DNA of 64,000 bases from Brevibacterium zhoupengii (lineage in GTDB: Bacteria; Actinomycetota; Actinomycetes; Actinomycetales; Brevibacteriaceae), in the NCBI RefSeq assembly GCF_021117425.1, contig NZ_CP088298.1:3534001-3598000 (forward strand), read 5' to 3'. The position numbers were made by a program, and so were the translations under genes. Position 1 is the first letter of the stretch. Each line of letters starts with the position of its first letter. The notes below the pieces were generated by a model that was not told the origin of the DNA, searched no databases, and saw nothing but the letters and a program-made list of their open reading frames with translations. Positions 1 through 9,282 of this stretch are shown piece after piece.

Positions 1-180
1 TAGCTTTCTTAGCAATCGCCGAAGTAACACCGCGATTATTTCCGAGAAATCACTGTGGTCAAATACCACCACACTTCTCTTTTCCCGAGGCAATGATCCA
101 ATTCAGTGCCTGCGGACGAATTCAATCAGAATCCGATGACATCTGAACAAACACAATTGGCATTCGTTTGGAGAATACAA
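1..180. other. Leader region upstream of the first gene
   Basis: No credible gene lies here. The stretch is clearly richer in A and T than the coding sequence that follows, which fits a promoter or leader. A GTG at 106 and an ATG at 136 are in frame with the first gene. Both would put a hydrophilic tail in front of its signal peptide, so the region is better read as non-coding. Confidence 0.4.
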
Positions 181-828
181 ATGCGCCCACCGAAATGGCG
201 GACCCCATTGGCTGTCACAGCCGCCGCCTGCATTCTGGCAACCACCCTGCAACCTGGCCCGGCTGCAGCAGACGAGTACGCAGATGGATTGCCGACGGTC
301 GTCGACATCAGCCCAGGAGCCATCGCCACCACCGACTTCATCACCGACAACGATGCGGTGATCATCACCGTCGCCGGTTTCCTTCCGGGTGAGGAGGTGC
401 AACTCGACATCGTAGCCACCCCGAGAGGAAAAGAGGCCATCCACGACAGACAGCGAGCTCGAGCCGACGGCACCGTGACGTTTCCAGTCGGCGGGCCTCC
501 CGGTCGACCAGTCAATACCTATGCGGGCGGCTACCAGGTTGAGATCACGTCCGAGCAGAGTATGAATGAGGGTTATCTGAGCGAATCATTCTCTGTCCTG
601 CCCGTCGTCCCAGCCAGCGGTACAGACCCCGGTGCCGGCACGGACGGGGCCACGACGCCGGTGGAGAGTATCGGACCACTGGCAAAGAACGGGCTGCAGA
701 TCCCACCGAGCCCGGGATTCTCGGTCATCGGGGTCGGCCTGAGCCTGCTCGTCCTTGTCTTCGCCTCAGCGGCGGCCGCCGTCATGGCTCGAAGGTCGCA
801 GAAATCGATGACCGATGACCGACAGTAA
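181..828 (+). CDS. Secreted protein with C-terminal membrane anchor
   Basis: This is a 215-residue protein of no recognised family. The ATG at 181 was chosen because a GGAG lies seven bases upstream and because it starts a textbook signal peptide: MRPPKWR, a hydrophobic core, and a likely cut after PAAA. The mature part looks like a small beta-rich extracellular domain of about 110 residues, followed by a Gly/Thr/Pro-rich linker. Near the C-terminus comes LAKNG, then a hydrophobic helix (SVIGVGLSLLVLVF) and a basic tail (ARRSQK). That order resembles a sortase sorting signal, although the motif is not canonical and lies about nine residues before the helix. It may simply be membrane anchored. 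The next gene follows closely and is probably co-transcribed. Confidence 0.7.
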   Translation: MRPPKWRTPLAVTAAACILATTLQPGPAAADEYADGLPTVVDISPGAIATTDFITDNDAVIITVAGFLPGEEVQLDIVATPRGKEAIHDRQRARADGTVTFPVGGPPGRPVNTYAGGYQVEITSEQSMNEGYLSESFSVLPVVPASGTDPGAGTDGATTPVESIGPLAKNGLQIPPSPGFSVIGVGLSLLVLVFASAAAAVMARRSQKSMTDDRQ

Positions 829-841
829 GGACAGACAGCAC

Positions 842-1321
842 ATGACTCTGCCCGAACAGATGATCCGAGCCGAACTCCTCAACTCGCGGATCACGCGAAC
901 CAACGCCGTCTACGCACACTTCTACGGACCGCTGTGCCTGCTGGTCATCTCACTGACGTTCTTCCCCTACTACGAGTCGGAGCCCCACAGTTCGATCAGC
1001 TACGGAAACCTGTGGCAGGAGGTGGTCCGTCTCGGCCCCGGCTACGACCTGATGGCTCTGCTGGTCCTCCTCCTGACGGCGCTGCTGTTGGCCCTCGCAG
1101 CAGTGGGAAAGCTGTCGACGAGTGGTCTCATCGCAATCCTGGTGGGATCGACGGCTGTCGGTTCCACCCTGCTGCAGTCCCCCGGATACGTCGACCCGCC
1201 GCCCTACACGGATTTCGGTGTCTTCGACATCGTCCTCAGCTTCCTCACGGCCGGCCTGGTCCTTGCCCACGCCATCCACTTATTCGTTCTCGAGCTGGCG
1301 TTCCAACGTGGAGGCGTCTGA
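842..1321 (+). CDS. Four-helix membrane protein of unknown function
   Basis: About 159 residues with four hydrophobic segments. They lie around FYGPLCLLVISLTF, YDLMALLVLLLTALLLAL, GLIAILVGSTAVGS and FDIVLSFLTAGLVLAHAIHL. I recognise no family. The ATG at 842 follows an AAGGA about ten bases upstream. An in-frame ATG at 815 would overlap the previous gene by 14 bases but has no visible ribosome site. Close spacing suggests an operon with the upstream secreted protein, possibly as its membrane partner, but that is only context. Confidence 0.65.
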   Translation: MTLPEQMIRAELLNSRITRTNAVYAHFYGPLCLLVISLTFFPYYESEPHSSISYGNLWQEVVRLGPGYDLMALLVLLLTALLLALAAVGKLSTSGLIAILVGSTAVGSTLLQSPGYVDPPPYTDFGVFDIVLSFLTAGLVLAHAIHLFVLELAFQRGGV

Positions 1322-1338
1322 GTCTCACCGCGTGATGC

Positions 1339-1782
1339 TCACTGCCGGAGCAGGCCCTGTTCGTTCAACGCCGGGATGACCTGCAGCCGCGTCAGCGGAG
1401 CGAACTGACGCTCACTGGTATCCGCCGGCATCGGGTCGTAGGGAAACCATGCGGCTTCAGCGATTTCGGCCAGATGGTTGATGCCATCGACGTTGAGTTC
1501 AGCTGGCAGACCCTCGTAGCAGAACACGTCCCCGATCACCCTGTGGTCGGCTTCATTGGCCGCCTCAGCGGCGAAGGTGCCCAGCGGGGACAGACGGTCA
1601 GTCTCCAGGGTGAGTCCGAGTTCTTCACTGATCTCCCTGATGATCGTCGCCTCGGCGGACTCGCCGGTTTCGGGTTTGCCGCCGGGAAGCATGAACGACG
1701 TCGTCCCCTCCTTGCGCACCATGAGGATCTGAGGTTCATCGGGGTGCAGCAGAACGAGTGCGCTGACTCGGATATCGTTCAT
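1339..1782 (-). CDS. Nudix hydrolase (MutT-like)
   Basis: A 147-residue single-domain Nudix hydrolase. The Nudix box is complete: GGKPETGES, then REISEELGL, matching GX5EX7REUXEEXGU. It therefore probably hydrolyses a nucleoside diphosphate derivative such as an oxidised nucleotide, using Mg2+ bound by the REXXEE glutamates. The substrate cannot be told from sequence. The ATG at 1782 has AAAGG upstream. It starts 12 bases after the stop of the Tag glycosylase gene on the same strand, so the two form a probable repair/sanitation operon. Confidence 0.85.
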   Translation of the reverse strand: MNDIRVSALVLLHPDEPQILMVRKEGTTSFMLPGGKPETGESAEATIIREISEELGLTLETDRLSPLGTFAAEAANEADHRVIGDVFCYEGLPAELNVDGINHLAEIAEAAWFPYDPMPADTSERQFAPLTRLQVIPALNEQGLLRQ

Positions 1783-1794
1783 TCCAGCCTTTCG

Positions 1795-2421
1795 TCAGTC
1801 ATTCCACACTCCGGAGACACCTCGGCGATGGGATCCGAGAACGTGCGTGTCAACCATACCGACCGCCTCCATGAGCGCATACATGGTGGTTGGTCCCACG
1901 AACCGGAACCCCTTCTTCTTCAGCGCCTTCGACAGCGCCACCGACTCGGGACTCGTGGTGGGAATCTCGCTCAGCGCACGGGGGCGCGGGGTGGTCTCAG
2001 GCTGGAAGCCCCAGATGAAATCACCGAGACCCCCGTCCTCACGCAGCGCCAGTGTTGCTCTGGCATTGCCGATGCAGGCTTCGATCTTGCCACGATGCCG
2101 AATGATTCCCGAGTCATCGAGGAGCGCCTCGATCTCGGAATCACCGAATTCGGCAACCAGCTCGGCGTCGAAGTGCTGGAAGACCTCGCGGAATCGTTCG
2201 CGCTTCTTGAGAATCGTCAGCCACGACAACCCCGCTTGGAAGCCTTCGAGGCTCATGCGCTCGAACATCCCGGATTCGTCACGGACGGGCATGCCCCATT
2301 CGGTGTCGTAGTACTCACGCAGCAGCGGATCGCCATAGGCCCAGGGCGTTCGAGGCAGCCCGTCCTCACCGACCACCGCACCGTCAACGGCGCTGCCTTC
2401 GTCAGCATTCGTCTCTGTCAT
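1795..2421 (-). CDS. tag: DNA-3-methyladenine glycosylase I
   Basis: A 208-residue Tag-family glycosylase that excises 3-methyladenine from alkylated DNA. The family core is plain: W27, YYDTEWG (37-43), MSLEGFQAGLSWLTILKKR around 56-74 with the catalytic-pocket glutamate at E59, and GFRFVGPTTMYALMEAVGMV near the end. The ATG at 2421 follows GGGAAGAGG; an upstream in-frame start would add about 80 basic, unrelated residues. Oddly, three of the four zinc-snap ligands of E. coli Tag appear replaced: the early Cys by T25, His17 by Y38 and Cys179 by S197. Only H193 (His175) remains. It forms an operon with the Nudix gene. Confidence 0.87.
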   Translation of the reverse strand: MTETNADEGSAVDGAVVGEDGLPRTPWAYGDPLLREYYDTEWGMPVRDESGMFERMSLEGFQAGLSWLTILKKRERFREVFQHFDAELVAEFGDSEIEALLDDSGIIRHRGKIEACIGNARATLALREDGGLGDFIWGFQPETTPRPRALSEIPTTSPESVALSKALKKKGFRFVGPTTMYALMEAVGMVDTHVLGSHRRGVSGVWND

Positions 2422-2524
2422 CGGTGCCTCTTCCCTGCCTCGTCCATCCACACCGTCACGGTACCCCGACGCACTGACATAACGTGTCCGGGCCCATGTC
2501 CGTGGCGCTGTGTACCCTGATGTC

Positions 2525-3409
2525 ATGAGTCCACATCGGGAAGTGACGTCGGTGCTGCTGATCGGTTTCGGGGCGATCGGGCGCCACGTCACGCGCTTGC
2601 TGCACCCGGAGATTTCGAGTGGCCGGCTGCGGCTGACCGCACTGGTCCGGGACCTCGACAAACACGCCGAGCATCAGGGGCTGGGAGCCGAACTCATTGA
2701 GGTCGAGAGCCCTCAGGACCCGCGGTGGGCTGAGCTCCGTGCCGATGTCGTGGTCGAATGTGCGGGTGTTCCGGCTGCCAGAACCTATGGTCCGGCCGTC
2801 ATTGCCGCTGGTATCCCGTTCGTCCTCACCAGTGTCGGTGCCCTTGCCGATCGGCCGATCAGACAATCTCTCCTGGCCGGACCGGGTGAGCTGCATGTGA
2901 CGAACGGAGCCATCGGCGGGCTCGACGTCCTCGAGGCTGCAGCTCAAGCACAGTCCCTTGACGAGGTGTCCATCAGGACAGCCAAGGCCCCACCCGGACT
3001 CATCCAGCCCTGGATGGACGCCGAGGAGGTCCGCCGTCTCCGCTCGCTGACTCCTGCCGATGGACCACTGACCATCTTCACCGGCTCCCCCGCCGAGGCG
3101 ATCGTGAAGTTCCCCGCCAATGTCAACATCACCGTGGCGCTGGCCTGGGCGACGCGTGGACTCGGATTCGACGCGGGCGCGGACGACGAACTCATGGAAC
3201 GAGCTCTGCAGCGAACGCGTGTGGAGATCCGGGCTGACCCCAGCCAAGTGGACTCACACCATGAGATCACCGCGAGTGGGTCGGCGGGTGACTTCGCATT
3301 CTCGATCTCGTCGACGCCGAGCCCGGAGAATCCGGCCACCAGCGGTCTGACCGCACTGTCGGTCACTCGCACCCTGCGGAAATGTCTGGACGACTTCACA
3401 CGGAGGTGA
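2525..3409 (+). CDS. L-aspartate dehydrogenase (NadX family)
   Basis: A 294-residue NAD(P)-dependent dehydrogenase. It has an N-terminal Rossmann motif (LLIGFGAIGRHV), the DUF108-type middle part (VVECAGVPAARTYGPAVIAAG), and the signature KFPANVNITVALAWA of aspartate dehydrogenases. Family members oxidise L-aspartate to iminoaspartate, feeding NAD synthesis, or work in reverse. No nadA or nadC is nearby, so another amino-acid role is possible. The ATG at 2525 was preferred to an upstream TTG-type extension. The gene is divergent from tag and convergent with the BetT-like gene. Confidence 0.8.
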   Translation: MSPHREVTSVLLIGFGAIGRHVTRLLHPEISSGRLRLTALVRDLDKHAEHQGLGAELIEVESPQDPRWAELRADVVVECAGVPAARTYGPAVIAAGIPFVLTSVGALADRPIRQSLLAGPGELHVTNGAIGGLDVLEAAAQAQSLDEVSIRTAKAPPGLIQPWMDAEEVRRLRSLTPADGPLTIFTGSPAEAIVKFPANVNITVALAWATRGLGFDAGADDELMERALQRTRVEIRADPSQVDSHHEITASGSAGDFAFSISSTPSPENPATSGLTALSVTRTLRKCLDDFTRR

Positions 3410-3435
3410 CCGTGGCCACCCCCAGACAGACAGCG

Positions 3436-3484
3436 GCCCCCGGCACCGCCATCGGCCTTGAAGGCAGATGGCTGCACCGGGGGC
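3436..3484. terminator. Hairpin between convergent genes
   Basis: GCCCCCGG at 3436-3443 pairs with CCGGGGGC at 3477-3484, and GCCATC at 3448-3453 pairs with GATGGC at 3467-3472. A small internal loop separates the two helices. It sits between the stops of the aspartate dehydrogenase and BCCT genes and could end transcription from both sides. There is no U-tract. Confidence 0.55.
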
Positions 3485-3499
3485 AGCGTGCAGACGATG

Positions 3500-5569
3500 T
3501 CAGTCGTCGGGGTGAGCGATGTTCTCCTGCAGCTGCAGGAACTCCACGTGGCGACCGTACTTGTCGAGGATGTCATCGATGAGCTGTTCCTTCGAGTAGC
3601 CCATGACGTCGTATCCCTGTCCGGTCCCGCCGTCGAGGTAGACCTCCATCCGGAAGTAGTCCTCGGTTCCACGCGGGACGTGCCCGCCGAACGAAGGAAC
3701 GCTGACCTTGTGCGGCCAGATCTGGTAGCGGAACGGGTATTCGCCCTTGCCGTCGACTTCGAGCTGGATCAGCTCGCCATCTTCGACGAACACGCCTTCC
3801 GTGTCGACACGACCGCAATTGGCCTCGACACCCCGCTCGACCATCTCTGCCACGACTTCTTCGAAGGTGGGCAGCAGGACGTCGCGTTCGAAGTCGCGCG
3901 CCTTGCTGCCGCTGGGGAAGGACAGGACTCGACCGAGCTGACGCTGCCAAGGCTCATGACCGTCGGCTGTGTGCGAACGTCTGGCCAAGGAACCGGGCAG
4001 GCTCTGAGAAACGCTGTCGACTCGGTGTGCTTCAACCCGCAGCGCCTTGTACAGACCGATCATCACAAGGATGACGACGAAGGCGAACGGCAGTCCCATC
4101 ACGACGGTTGCGTTCTGCAATGCCCCGACACCACCGACGATGAGCATGGCAATTGTCAGCGCACCGGTGGCCAGAGCCCAGAAGATGCGCAGTCCCGGCC
4201 GGCCGTCGTCCTGCGGGGTCGGCAGACGGGACGAGAGGTTGGCCATGACCAGTGCAGCGGAGTCCGCCGTGGTGACATAGAACAGCAGCGCTGTAATCGT
4301 CGCGAGCGCGGCGATGACGACGAAGCCCGGGTAGTTCGAGAGCAGCTCATAGAACCCGCCCTCAGGGTTGAGCATCGTCTTCTCTCCGAACTCCTTGTCA
4401 CCGTTGCGAATGAGGTCCAGGGCGGAGTTTCCGTAGATCGAGATCCACATGAAGATGTAGATGAACGGGATCGTCAGGGTGCCGAGGACGAACTGACGGA
4501 TCGTGCGTCCGCGCGAGATGCGGGCCAGGAACAGACCGACGAATGAGGCGAAGGCGATCCACCAGGCCCAGAAGAACAGAGTCCAGTCGGTCATCCACGT
4601 TCCGGTGTCTTCGAAGGCGAAGGTCTGACCTGCCATGTTCGGGAACATCCGCACGAAGTCGAAGACGTTGAGGACGAAGGCGTTGAGCAGGAATTTGGTG
4701 TTGCCTGCGACGAGGACCCAGAGGCTGAGTGCGACTGCCAGGAAGACGTTGAGGATCGAAAGGAACTTGATGCCCTTGTCCACTCCTGAGACGGCCGAGA
4801 GCGTCGCCACGGCGACGCCGACGACGACGATGCCGATCTGTGAGCCCACACCGATGGGGAGGCCGAATACCGTGTTGAGACCGACGTTGACCATGACCAC
4901 GCCGATGCCCAAGGAGGTGGCCACACCGAAGACGGTGCCCAACAGCGCAGCGAAGTCGACGGTGTCGCCCAGTCCGCCGTGGACGCGCTTGCCGAAGAGC
5001 GGGGCCAGCGCGGAGCGGATCGCCAAGGGCATGTTCATCCGGTAGGCGAAGTAGGCCAGGGCAATGCCCATGAGGGCGTAGAGGCCCCAACCGCTGATGC
5101 CGTAGTGGAACAGGGTCCACACCGTGGCTTCACGCGCGGCATCGACTGTTTCGGGCTGTGTGCTCGGCGGTGCCAGATATTGGGTGACGGGTTCGGCCAC
5201 GGCGAAGAACATGAGGTCGGTGCTGATGCCTGCGGCGAAGAGCATCGAGGCCCAAGCCAACAACCCGTATTCGGGCTTCGAATGCTCGGGGCCGAGCTTC
5301 GTGTTTCCGTATTTGGATGCGGCGAGGTATATGACGAAGACGAGGACGGCGGCCACGAGAAGGACGTAGAACCAACCGAACCAGTCCGAGGTCCAGCCGA
5401 CGACGGCACCGAGGACAGCCTCGGCGTTGGCCGGAGCGAAGAAGGCCCAGATCGTGATGGCCAGGGTGCCGAGGGCTGCCGCGATGAAGACCGGCTTGTT
5501 CACCGGGGGCAGAGCCTTCTTCACACCGCCCTTCGGCGACTTGGCGGGTTTGTCCACTGTGGCTGTCAT
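3500..5569 (-). CDS. BCCT-family choline/betaine transporter (BetT-like)
   Basis: A 689-residue secondary transporter of the betaine/carnitine/choline family, located in the membrane. It has about twelve hydrophobic segments. The family signature is visible around DWTLFFWAWWIAFASFVG and the following RISRGRTIRQF. About 170 hydrophilic residues follow the last helix (from SVSQSLPGSLARR to the end), as in BetT-type carriers, where this cytoplasmic tail senses osmotic state. Choline uptake for osmoprotection or catabolism is the likely role; betaine or carnitine is possible. The start at 5569 begins with a lysine-rich cytoplasmic stretch. No bet genes flank it. Confidence 0.88.
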   Translation of the reverse strand: MTATVDKPAKSPKGGVKKALPPVNKPVFIAAALGTLAITIWAFFAPANAEAVLGAVVGWTSDWFGWFYVLLVAAVLVFVIYLAASKYGNTKLGPEHSKPEYGLLAWASMLFAAGISTDLMFFAVAEPVTQYLAPPSTQPETVDAAREATVWTLFHYGISGWGLYALMGIALAYFAYRMNMPLAIRSALAPLFGKRVHGGLGDTVDFAALLGTVFGVATSLGIGVVMVNVGLNTVFGLPIGVGSQIGIVVVGVAVATLSAVSGVDKGIKFLSILNVFLAVALSLWVLVAGNTKFLLNAFVLNVFDFVRMFPNMAGQTFAFEDTGTWMTDWTLFFWAWWIAFASFVGLFLARISRGRTIRQFVLGTLTIPFIYIFMWISIYGNSALDLIRNGDKEFGEKTMLNPEGGFYELLSNYPGFVVIAALATITALLFYVTTADSAALVMANLSSRLPTPQDDGRPGLRIFWALATGALTIAMLIVGGVGALQNATVVMGLPFAFVVILVMIGLYKALRVEAHRVDSVSQSLPGSLARRSHTADGHEPWQRQLGRVLSFPSGSKARDFERDVLLPTFEEVVAEMVERGVEANCGRVDTEGVFVEDGELIQLEVDGKGEYPFRYQIWPHKVSVPSFGGHVPRGTEDYFRMEVYLDGGTGQGYDVMGYSKEQLIDDILDKYGRHVEFLQLQENIAHPDD

Positions 5570-5779
5570 CGGCTCACTCCTTCAGCGGACGACTTCGCGT
5601 CCACATCGATTTCCCTGTTTCTGCACACCGGACTCCCGGTGAAGACCAACCATGCAGGCTACCATATCGTAACCGTCGGTAACCGGGTAGAGGTCAAACT
5701 GTGACCTCACCAGCGGCCTTGTGGCTATCACCGAACCGGGTCGAATCTTCGCCCACTCCCTGTGGCTTCCAGCCTTGGC

Positions 5780-7159
5780 TCACAGTGAGACGAGGAACAG
5801 AGCCAGAGCCATGGCGACACCGGATCCGAGGAAGGTCACCGAGGTGTAGCCGAGGATGTCACGCATCTTCAGTCCCGCGATGGCCAGCACCGGCAGAGCC
5901 CAGAAGGGCTGGAGCATATTCGTCCACTGATCTCCGTAGGAGACCGCCATGATCGCGATCGACGGATCGACTCCCAGCTGGTTGGCGGCATCGAGCATGA
6001 TCGGCCCCTGGACGGCGAACTGTCCGCCGCCCGAGGGAACGAAGAAGTTGACCAGTCCTGCCGAGAGCAGCGCAAGGACGCCGAAGGTCGTCGGGGTCGC
6101 AATCGAGACGAGAGCGTCGGAGAAGACAGCAATGAGACCGGTGCCGGACATGATGCCCAGAATTCCTGCGTAGAGAGGGAACTGGAGGAGGATCTCGCCG
6201 ACGTTCGAGGCGGCTTCCTTCGTCAGGTGGATGAGCTCGAAAGGGTTCTTCACGAGCAGGAAGATGAGTGCGAGGAAGGACCAGTTGACGATATCGAGCG
6301 TCAGTCCCCCGCCCTGGGCGAAGTGGATGATCAGGTAGATCACGAGTGCCAGACCGACGATGAGGGTAAGGATCCGCGAGGCGTCGATGCGGTCGGCGGG
6401 AGTCACGACCTCCTCGTCCACGGTGGACCTCGACTCGGAGGAGATCGACTCGGGCAGCTCGTAGACCGGGGCATCCTTCTTCGGCGCGATGAGGAAGAAG
6501 AGGACGGCGCAGACGATGATGACGCCGAGGATGGCAAGCAGATTCCAGGTGGAGAAGATGGTCTGGCTGACAGGAACGACCTCACCGCCCAAGGACTCAG
6601 CGAGGAACGAATCAGGGGTGGCAGCGGTCAACGGACCCGAACCGGAGTAGCCCATGTGCCAGACCACGAAGCCTGAGTATCCGGCGGCGACGAGCAGCGG
6701 GAAGTGGACTTTGAGGCCGCGGCTGCGCGCCTGAACGGCGATCTCACGCGCCAGCAGTGCACCGACGACGAGGCCGAGGCCCCATGTGATGAGGCTGGCG
6801 ATAGCGGCGACGAGGAAGACGAAGACGTAGGCGAAGGCCGGGCTGCCGGGGACGCGGGCCAGCCATGTCAGCAGCTTCTGCACGGGGCCGGTGTTCGCGA
6901 GGATGTGTCCCAGCAGCAGGATGAGGCACATCTGAGTCATGAACTCGAGGAGCCCGGCCAGTCCCTCACCCCAGCCGGTGACGACGTCGACGGGACTGGC
7001 CCCGGTGAGGATGAACGCCAGGACGGCGACGATGAGGGTGAGAACGATGGCGAACGTCAGCGCTGACGGAATCCACTGTTCGAGGAAACGGTTGATCGGA
7101 CGCATGAACCCTTTTGAGGCCGCGGCGTTGACCTGGGTCGACGGCTTCGATGCCGACAT
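5780..7159 (-). CDS. Short-chain fatty acid transporter (AtoE family)
   Basis: A 459-residue polytopic membrane protein of the AtoE/TIGR00366 type. It opens with the typical block RFLEQWIPSALTFAIVLT and has the conserved glycine-rich part LVNFFVPSGGGQFAVQGP near residue 370, then GDQWTNMLQPFWALP. Family members import short-chain fatty acids such as acetoacetate or butyrate. The ATG at 7159 has AGGAGG about seven bases upstream; an earlier in-frame start would add 39 unrelated residues. It lies downstream of the aldehyde dehydrogenase gene on the same strand, but a strong hairpin separates them. Confidence 0.85.
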   Translation of the reverse strand: MSASKPSTQVNAAASKGFMRPINRFLEQWIPSALTFAIVLTLIVAVLAFILTGASPVDVVTGWGEGLAGLLEFMTQMCLILLLGHILANTGPVQKLLTWLARVPGSPAFAYVFVFLVAAIASLITWGLGLVVGALLAREIAVQARSRGLKVHFPLLVAAGYSGFVVWHMGYSGSGPLTAATPDSFLAESLGGEVVPVSQTIFSTWNLLAILGVIIVCAVLFFLIAPKKDAPVYELPESISSESRSTVDEEVVTPADRIDASRILTLIVGLALVIYLIIHFAQGGGLTLDIVNWSFLALIFLLVKNPFELIHLTKEAASNVGEILLQFPLYAGILGIMSGTGLIAVFSDALVSIATPTTFGVLALLSAGLVNFFVPSGGGQFAVQGPIMLDAANQLGVDPSIAIMAVSYGDQWTNMLQPFWALPVLAIAGLKMRDILGYTSVTFLGSGVAMALALFLVSL

Positions 7160-7206
7160 GAGATCCTCCTGCTGAGAAAAGACTGTGTGTGTCCTCAGCA
7201 TACAAT

Positions 7207-7240
7207 CAGGGCGCTGATCGACCATGCGATCAGCGCCCTG
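7207..7240 (-). terminator. Perfect 14-bp hairpin after the aldehyde dehydrogenase gene
   Basis: CAGGGCGCTGATCG at 7207-7220 pairs perfectly with 7227-7240 around the loop ACCATG. It lies downstream of the aldehyde dehydrogenase stop and upstream of the fatty acid transporter start, so it probably ends the first transcript. A U-tract is absent, as is common in high-GC actinomycetes. Confidence 0.65.
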
Positions 7241-7305
7241 AGAGCTGCAGCCGGCTCCGTCGACGCCGAGCGTCAAGAGTGACGCAGTGCGTCGGGAGTT
7301 CAGCC

Positions 7306-8685
7306 TCAGTTGTTCTTGAACACCAGCTGCTTGTTGACGAATTCGTCCATGGCCAGAGGTCCGAGTTCACGGCCGACGCCCGAGCGCTTCACGCCGCCGA
7401 AGGGCAGGTACTCACGGCTGCCCTCTGGGGCGTTGAGGAAGACCATGCCCGAGTCGATCTGCGAGCCCACACGTTCAGCGCGCTCGATGTCGTTGGAGAA
7501 CACTGCCGCGCCGAGGCCGAATGGGGTGTCGTTGGCCAGTTCGACAGCTTCTTCCTCGCTGCTGACCTTGTAGACGATGACAGCGGGGCCGAAGAGCTCT
7601 TCGTAGTAGCCGCGCATGCCCTTCTCCACATCGGCGAGGACGACTGGTTGCACATAGGCGCCTCCACCGTCGTAGCGCTTGCCGCCGGCGAGCAGAGTCG
7701 CACCGTCTTTGACTGTGTCCTGGACCTGCTCGATGAACCGGTCGGCTGCCGCGATCGATGACAGCGGGGACAAGCGGGAGCCCTCTGCACCGGGGGTCTC
7801 AGGTGTGAACTTCTTGGCCGCCTCGGTGATGGAGGTCAGGAACTCGTCGTAGACATCGTCCATGACGATCATGCGCTTGGGCGAGTTGCAGGCCTGTCCG
7901 GTGTTGCCCATGCGGGTCTTGAAGAACGTGTTCGCGCTCTTCGCCACATCGGGGGTGTCGAGGAGGATGTAGGGGTCGGAACCGCCGAGCTCGAGGACGA
8001 CCTTCTTGAGGTTCTTGCCCGCTTCGGCGGCCACGGCCGCACCTGCACGCTCGGAACCGGTCAGGGACACACCGTGGTTGCGTGGGTCGGGCAGGATGAT
8101 GTCTGCGACCTGCTCATTGCTCGCGTAGATGTTGATGTAGGCGCCCTCGGGAAGCCCTGCCTCGATGAAGATCTCTTCCATGATCTGAGCCGAGCGGGGG
8201 CACTGCGGGGCGTGCTTGAGCAGGATCGTGTTGCCCAGAGCCAGGTTGGGGGCGGCGAAGCGTGCGACCTGGTAGTAGGGGAAGTTCCAGGGCATGATGC
8301 CCAGGAGAGAACCGACCGGCTTGCGGCGGATCATCGCGGTGCCGTCCTCGGGTCCGCGCAGCGGCTCATCGGCCATGAACGCTTCGGCGTTGTCAGCGAA
8401 ATAGCGGTAGATGGCCGAGCTCAGGCCAACCTCGCCCTTGCCTTCGGGGACGGCCTTGCCCATCTCCAGCTGGATCACCTTCGCCAGCTCTTCGGCCCGC
8501 TCCGCGTAGATTTCGGAGACGCGAACGAGGATCGCTGCGCGATCAGCGACGCTGGTCTGGCTCCATTCGGTGAACGTGGTTGCGGATCGGTCGAGTGCGG
8601 CCAGGATCTCTGAATCGGTGGCGGTGGCGAATTCTTCGGCCACTTCGCCGGTTGCCGGGTTGGTCACGCGATACATGGTGGACAT
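7306..8685 (-). CDS. NAD(P)-dependent succinate-semialdehyde dehydrogenase family protein
   Basis: A 459-residue aldehyde dehydrogenase. The cofactor-binding and catalytic motifs are complete: [31 protein letters not shown], the catalytic glutamate in VLELGGSDP and the nucleophilic cysteine in [12 protein letters not shown]. Overall it matches the short SSADH clade, which oxidises succinate semialdehyde or related aldehydes. The ATG at 8685 has GAGG upstream; the ORF extends further without similarity. It is a paralogue of the second dehydrogenase at 26.6 kb, which is longer and has a different cysteine loop (GGEACTSANR). No GABA transaminase is adjacent, so the substrate is open. Confidence 0.85.
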   Translation of the reverse strand: MSTMYRVTNPATGEVAEEFATATDSEILAALDRSATTFTEWSQTSVADRAAILVRVSEIYAERAEELAKVIQLEMGKAVPEGKGEVGLSSAIYRYFADNAEAFMADEPLRGPEDGTAMIRRKPVGSLLGIMPWNFPYYQVARFAAPNLALGNTILLKHAPQCPRSAQIMEEIFIEAGLPEGAYINIYASNEQVADIILPDPRNHGVSLTGSERAGAAVAAEAGKNLKKVVLELGGSDPYILLDTPDVAKSANTFFKTRMGNTGQACNSPKRMIVMDDVYDEFLTSITEAAKKFTPETPGAEGSRLSPLSSIAAADRFIEQVQDTVKDGATLLAGGKRYDGGGAYVQPVVLADVEKGMRGYYEELFGPAVIVYKVSSEEEAVELANDTPFGLGAAVFSNDIERAERVGSQIDSGMVFLNAPEGSREYLPFGGVKRSGVGRELGPLAMDEFVNKQLVFKNN

Positions 8686-8862
8686 GTCGAGCCTCATTTC
8701 TGCGGGGGTTATTGACACCGATCCAACGGCGCGGAGCCGAACCTCCGGCACCGTTCGACGAGTGGATTCATCTCCCACGCTATGGCCCAATCACCTCGGC
8801 GGCAATTCGCTGTCCCACCCCTTGAACACAGCCCCGAATGTGATCGCTGTTACTGTGTTGCC

Positions 8863-9216
8863 ATGAACAGTGTGACTGAACTCGTGAAGCGCTATTACTC
8901 CACCGTCGACGCTGGGGACGCCGGCGCCACCTCGGCGCTGTTCGCGGCCGAGGGCCAGTATGATCGCCCCGGATATCCGACCATGGTGGGCCAGCAGATC
9001 ACCGATTTCTACCACGGCGAACGCGTCATCGAATCAGGTGCGCATTCCCTGACTGAAATCCTCATCGACGGCGATCGCGCCTCCAGCCGAGGGGTCTTCA
9101 CCGGCCGCCTCAAGGACGGAACCGAGACCTCCGTGGGCTTCGCCGACTTCTTCCTCTTCGACACCGAGGGCCTCATCGCCGAACGCACCACCTACTTCTA
9201 CCAAGCCGCGGTCTGA
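8863..9216 (+). CDS. SnoaL-like / NTF2-fold protein
   Basis: A 117-residue single-domain protein with the alpha+beta cone pattern of ketosteroid-isomerase-like proteins: an N-terminal helix ending VKRYYSTVDAGDAGATSALFA, then FYHGERVIESGAHSL, then strands with GVFTGRLKDGTE and FADFFLFDTEGLIAERTTYFY. Such proteins bind or isomerise small hydrophobic molecules, or are orphan cyclases. The ligand is unknown. The ATG at 8863 was preferred to an upstream start that adds 27 unrelated residues. It is divergent from the aldehyde dehydrogenase gene, with about 177 bases between the starts. Confidence 0.75.
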   Translation: MNSVTELVKRYYSTVDAGDAGATSALFAAEGQYDRPGYPTMVGQQITDFYHGERVIESGAHSLTEILIDGDRASSRGVFTGRLKDGTETSVGFADFFLFDTEGLIAERTTYFYQAAV

Positions 9217-9248
9217 GCGACCGGAGTCTCAGTCAGCCCGGCGACTCC

Positions 9249-9273
9249 CCCAGCTGAGTCTCACTCAGTTGGG
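9249..9273. terminator. Hairpin between convergent genes
   Basis: CCCAGCTGAGT at 9249-9259 pairs with ACTCAGTTGGG at 9263-9273, with one G-U pair and a CTC loop. It lies between the convergent SnoaL-like and 3-hydroxyacyl-CoA dehydrogenase genes and may serve both. Confidence 0.6.
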
Positions 9274-9282
9274 CTCCGGGCC

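Noticed and set aside
1474..2520. 348-codon open frame on the plus strand
   Set aside because: Antisense to the Nudix and tag genes, whose active-site motifs are clear.
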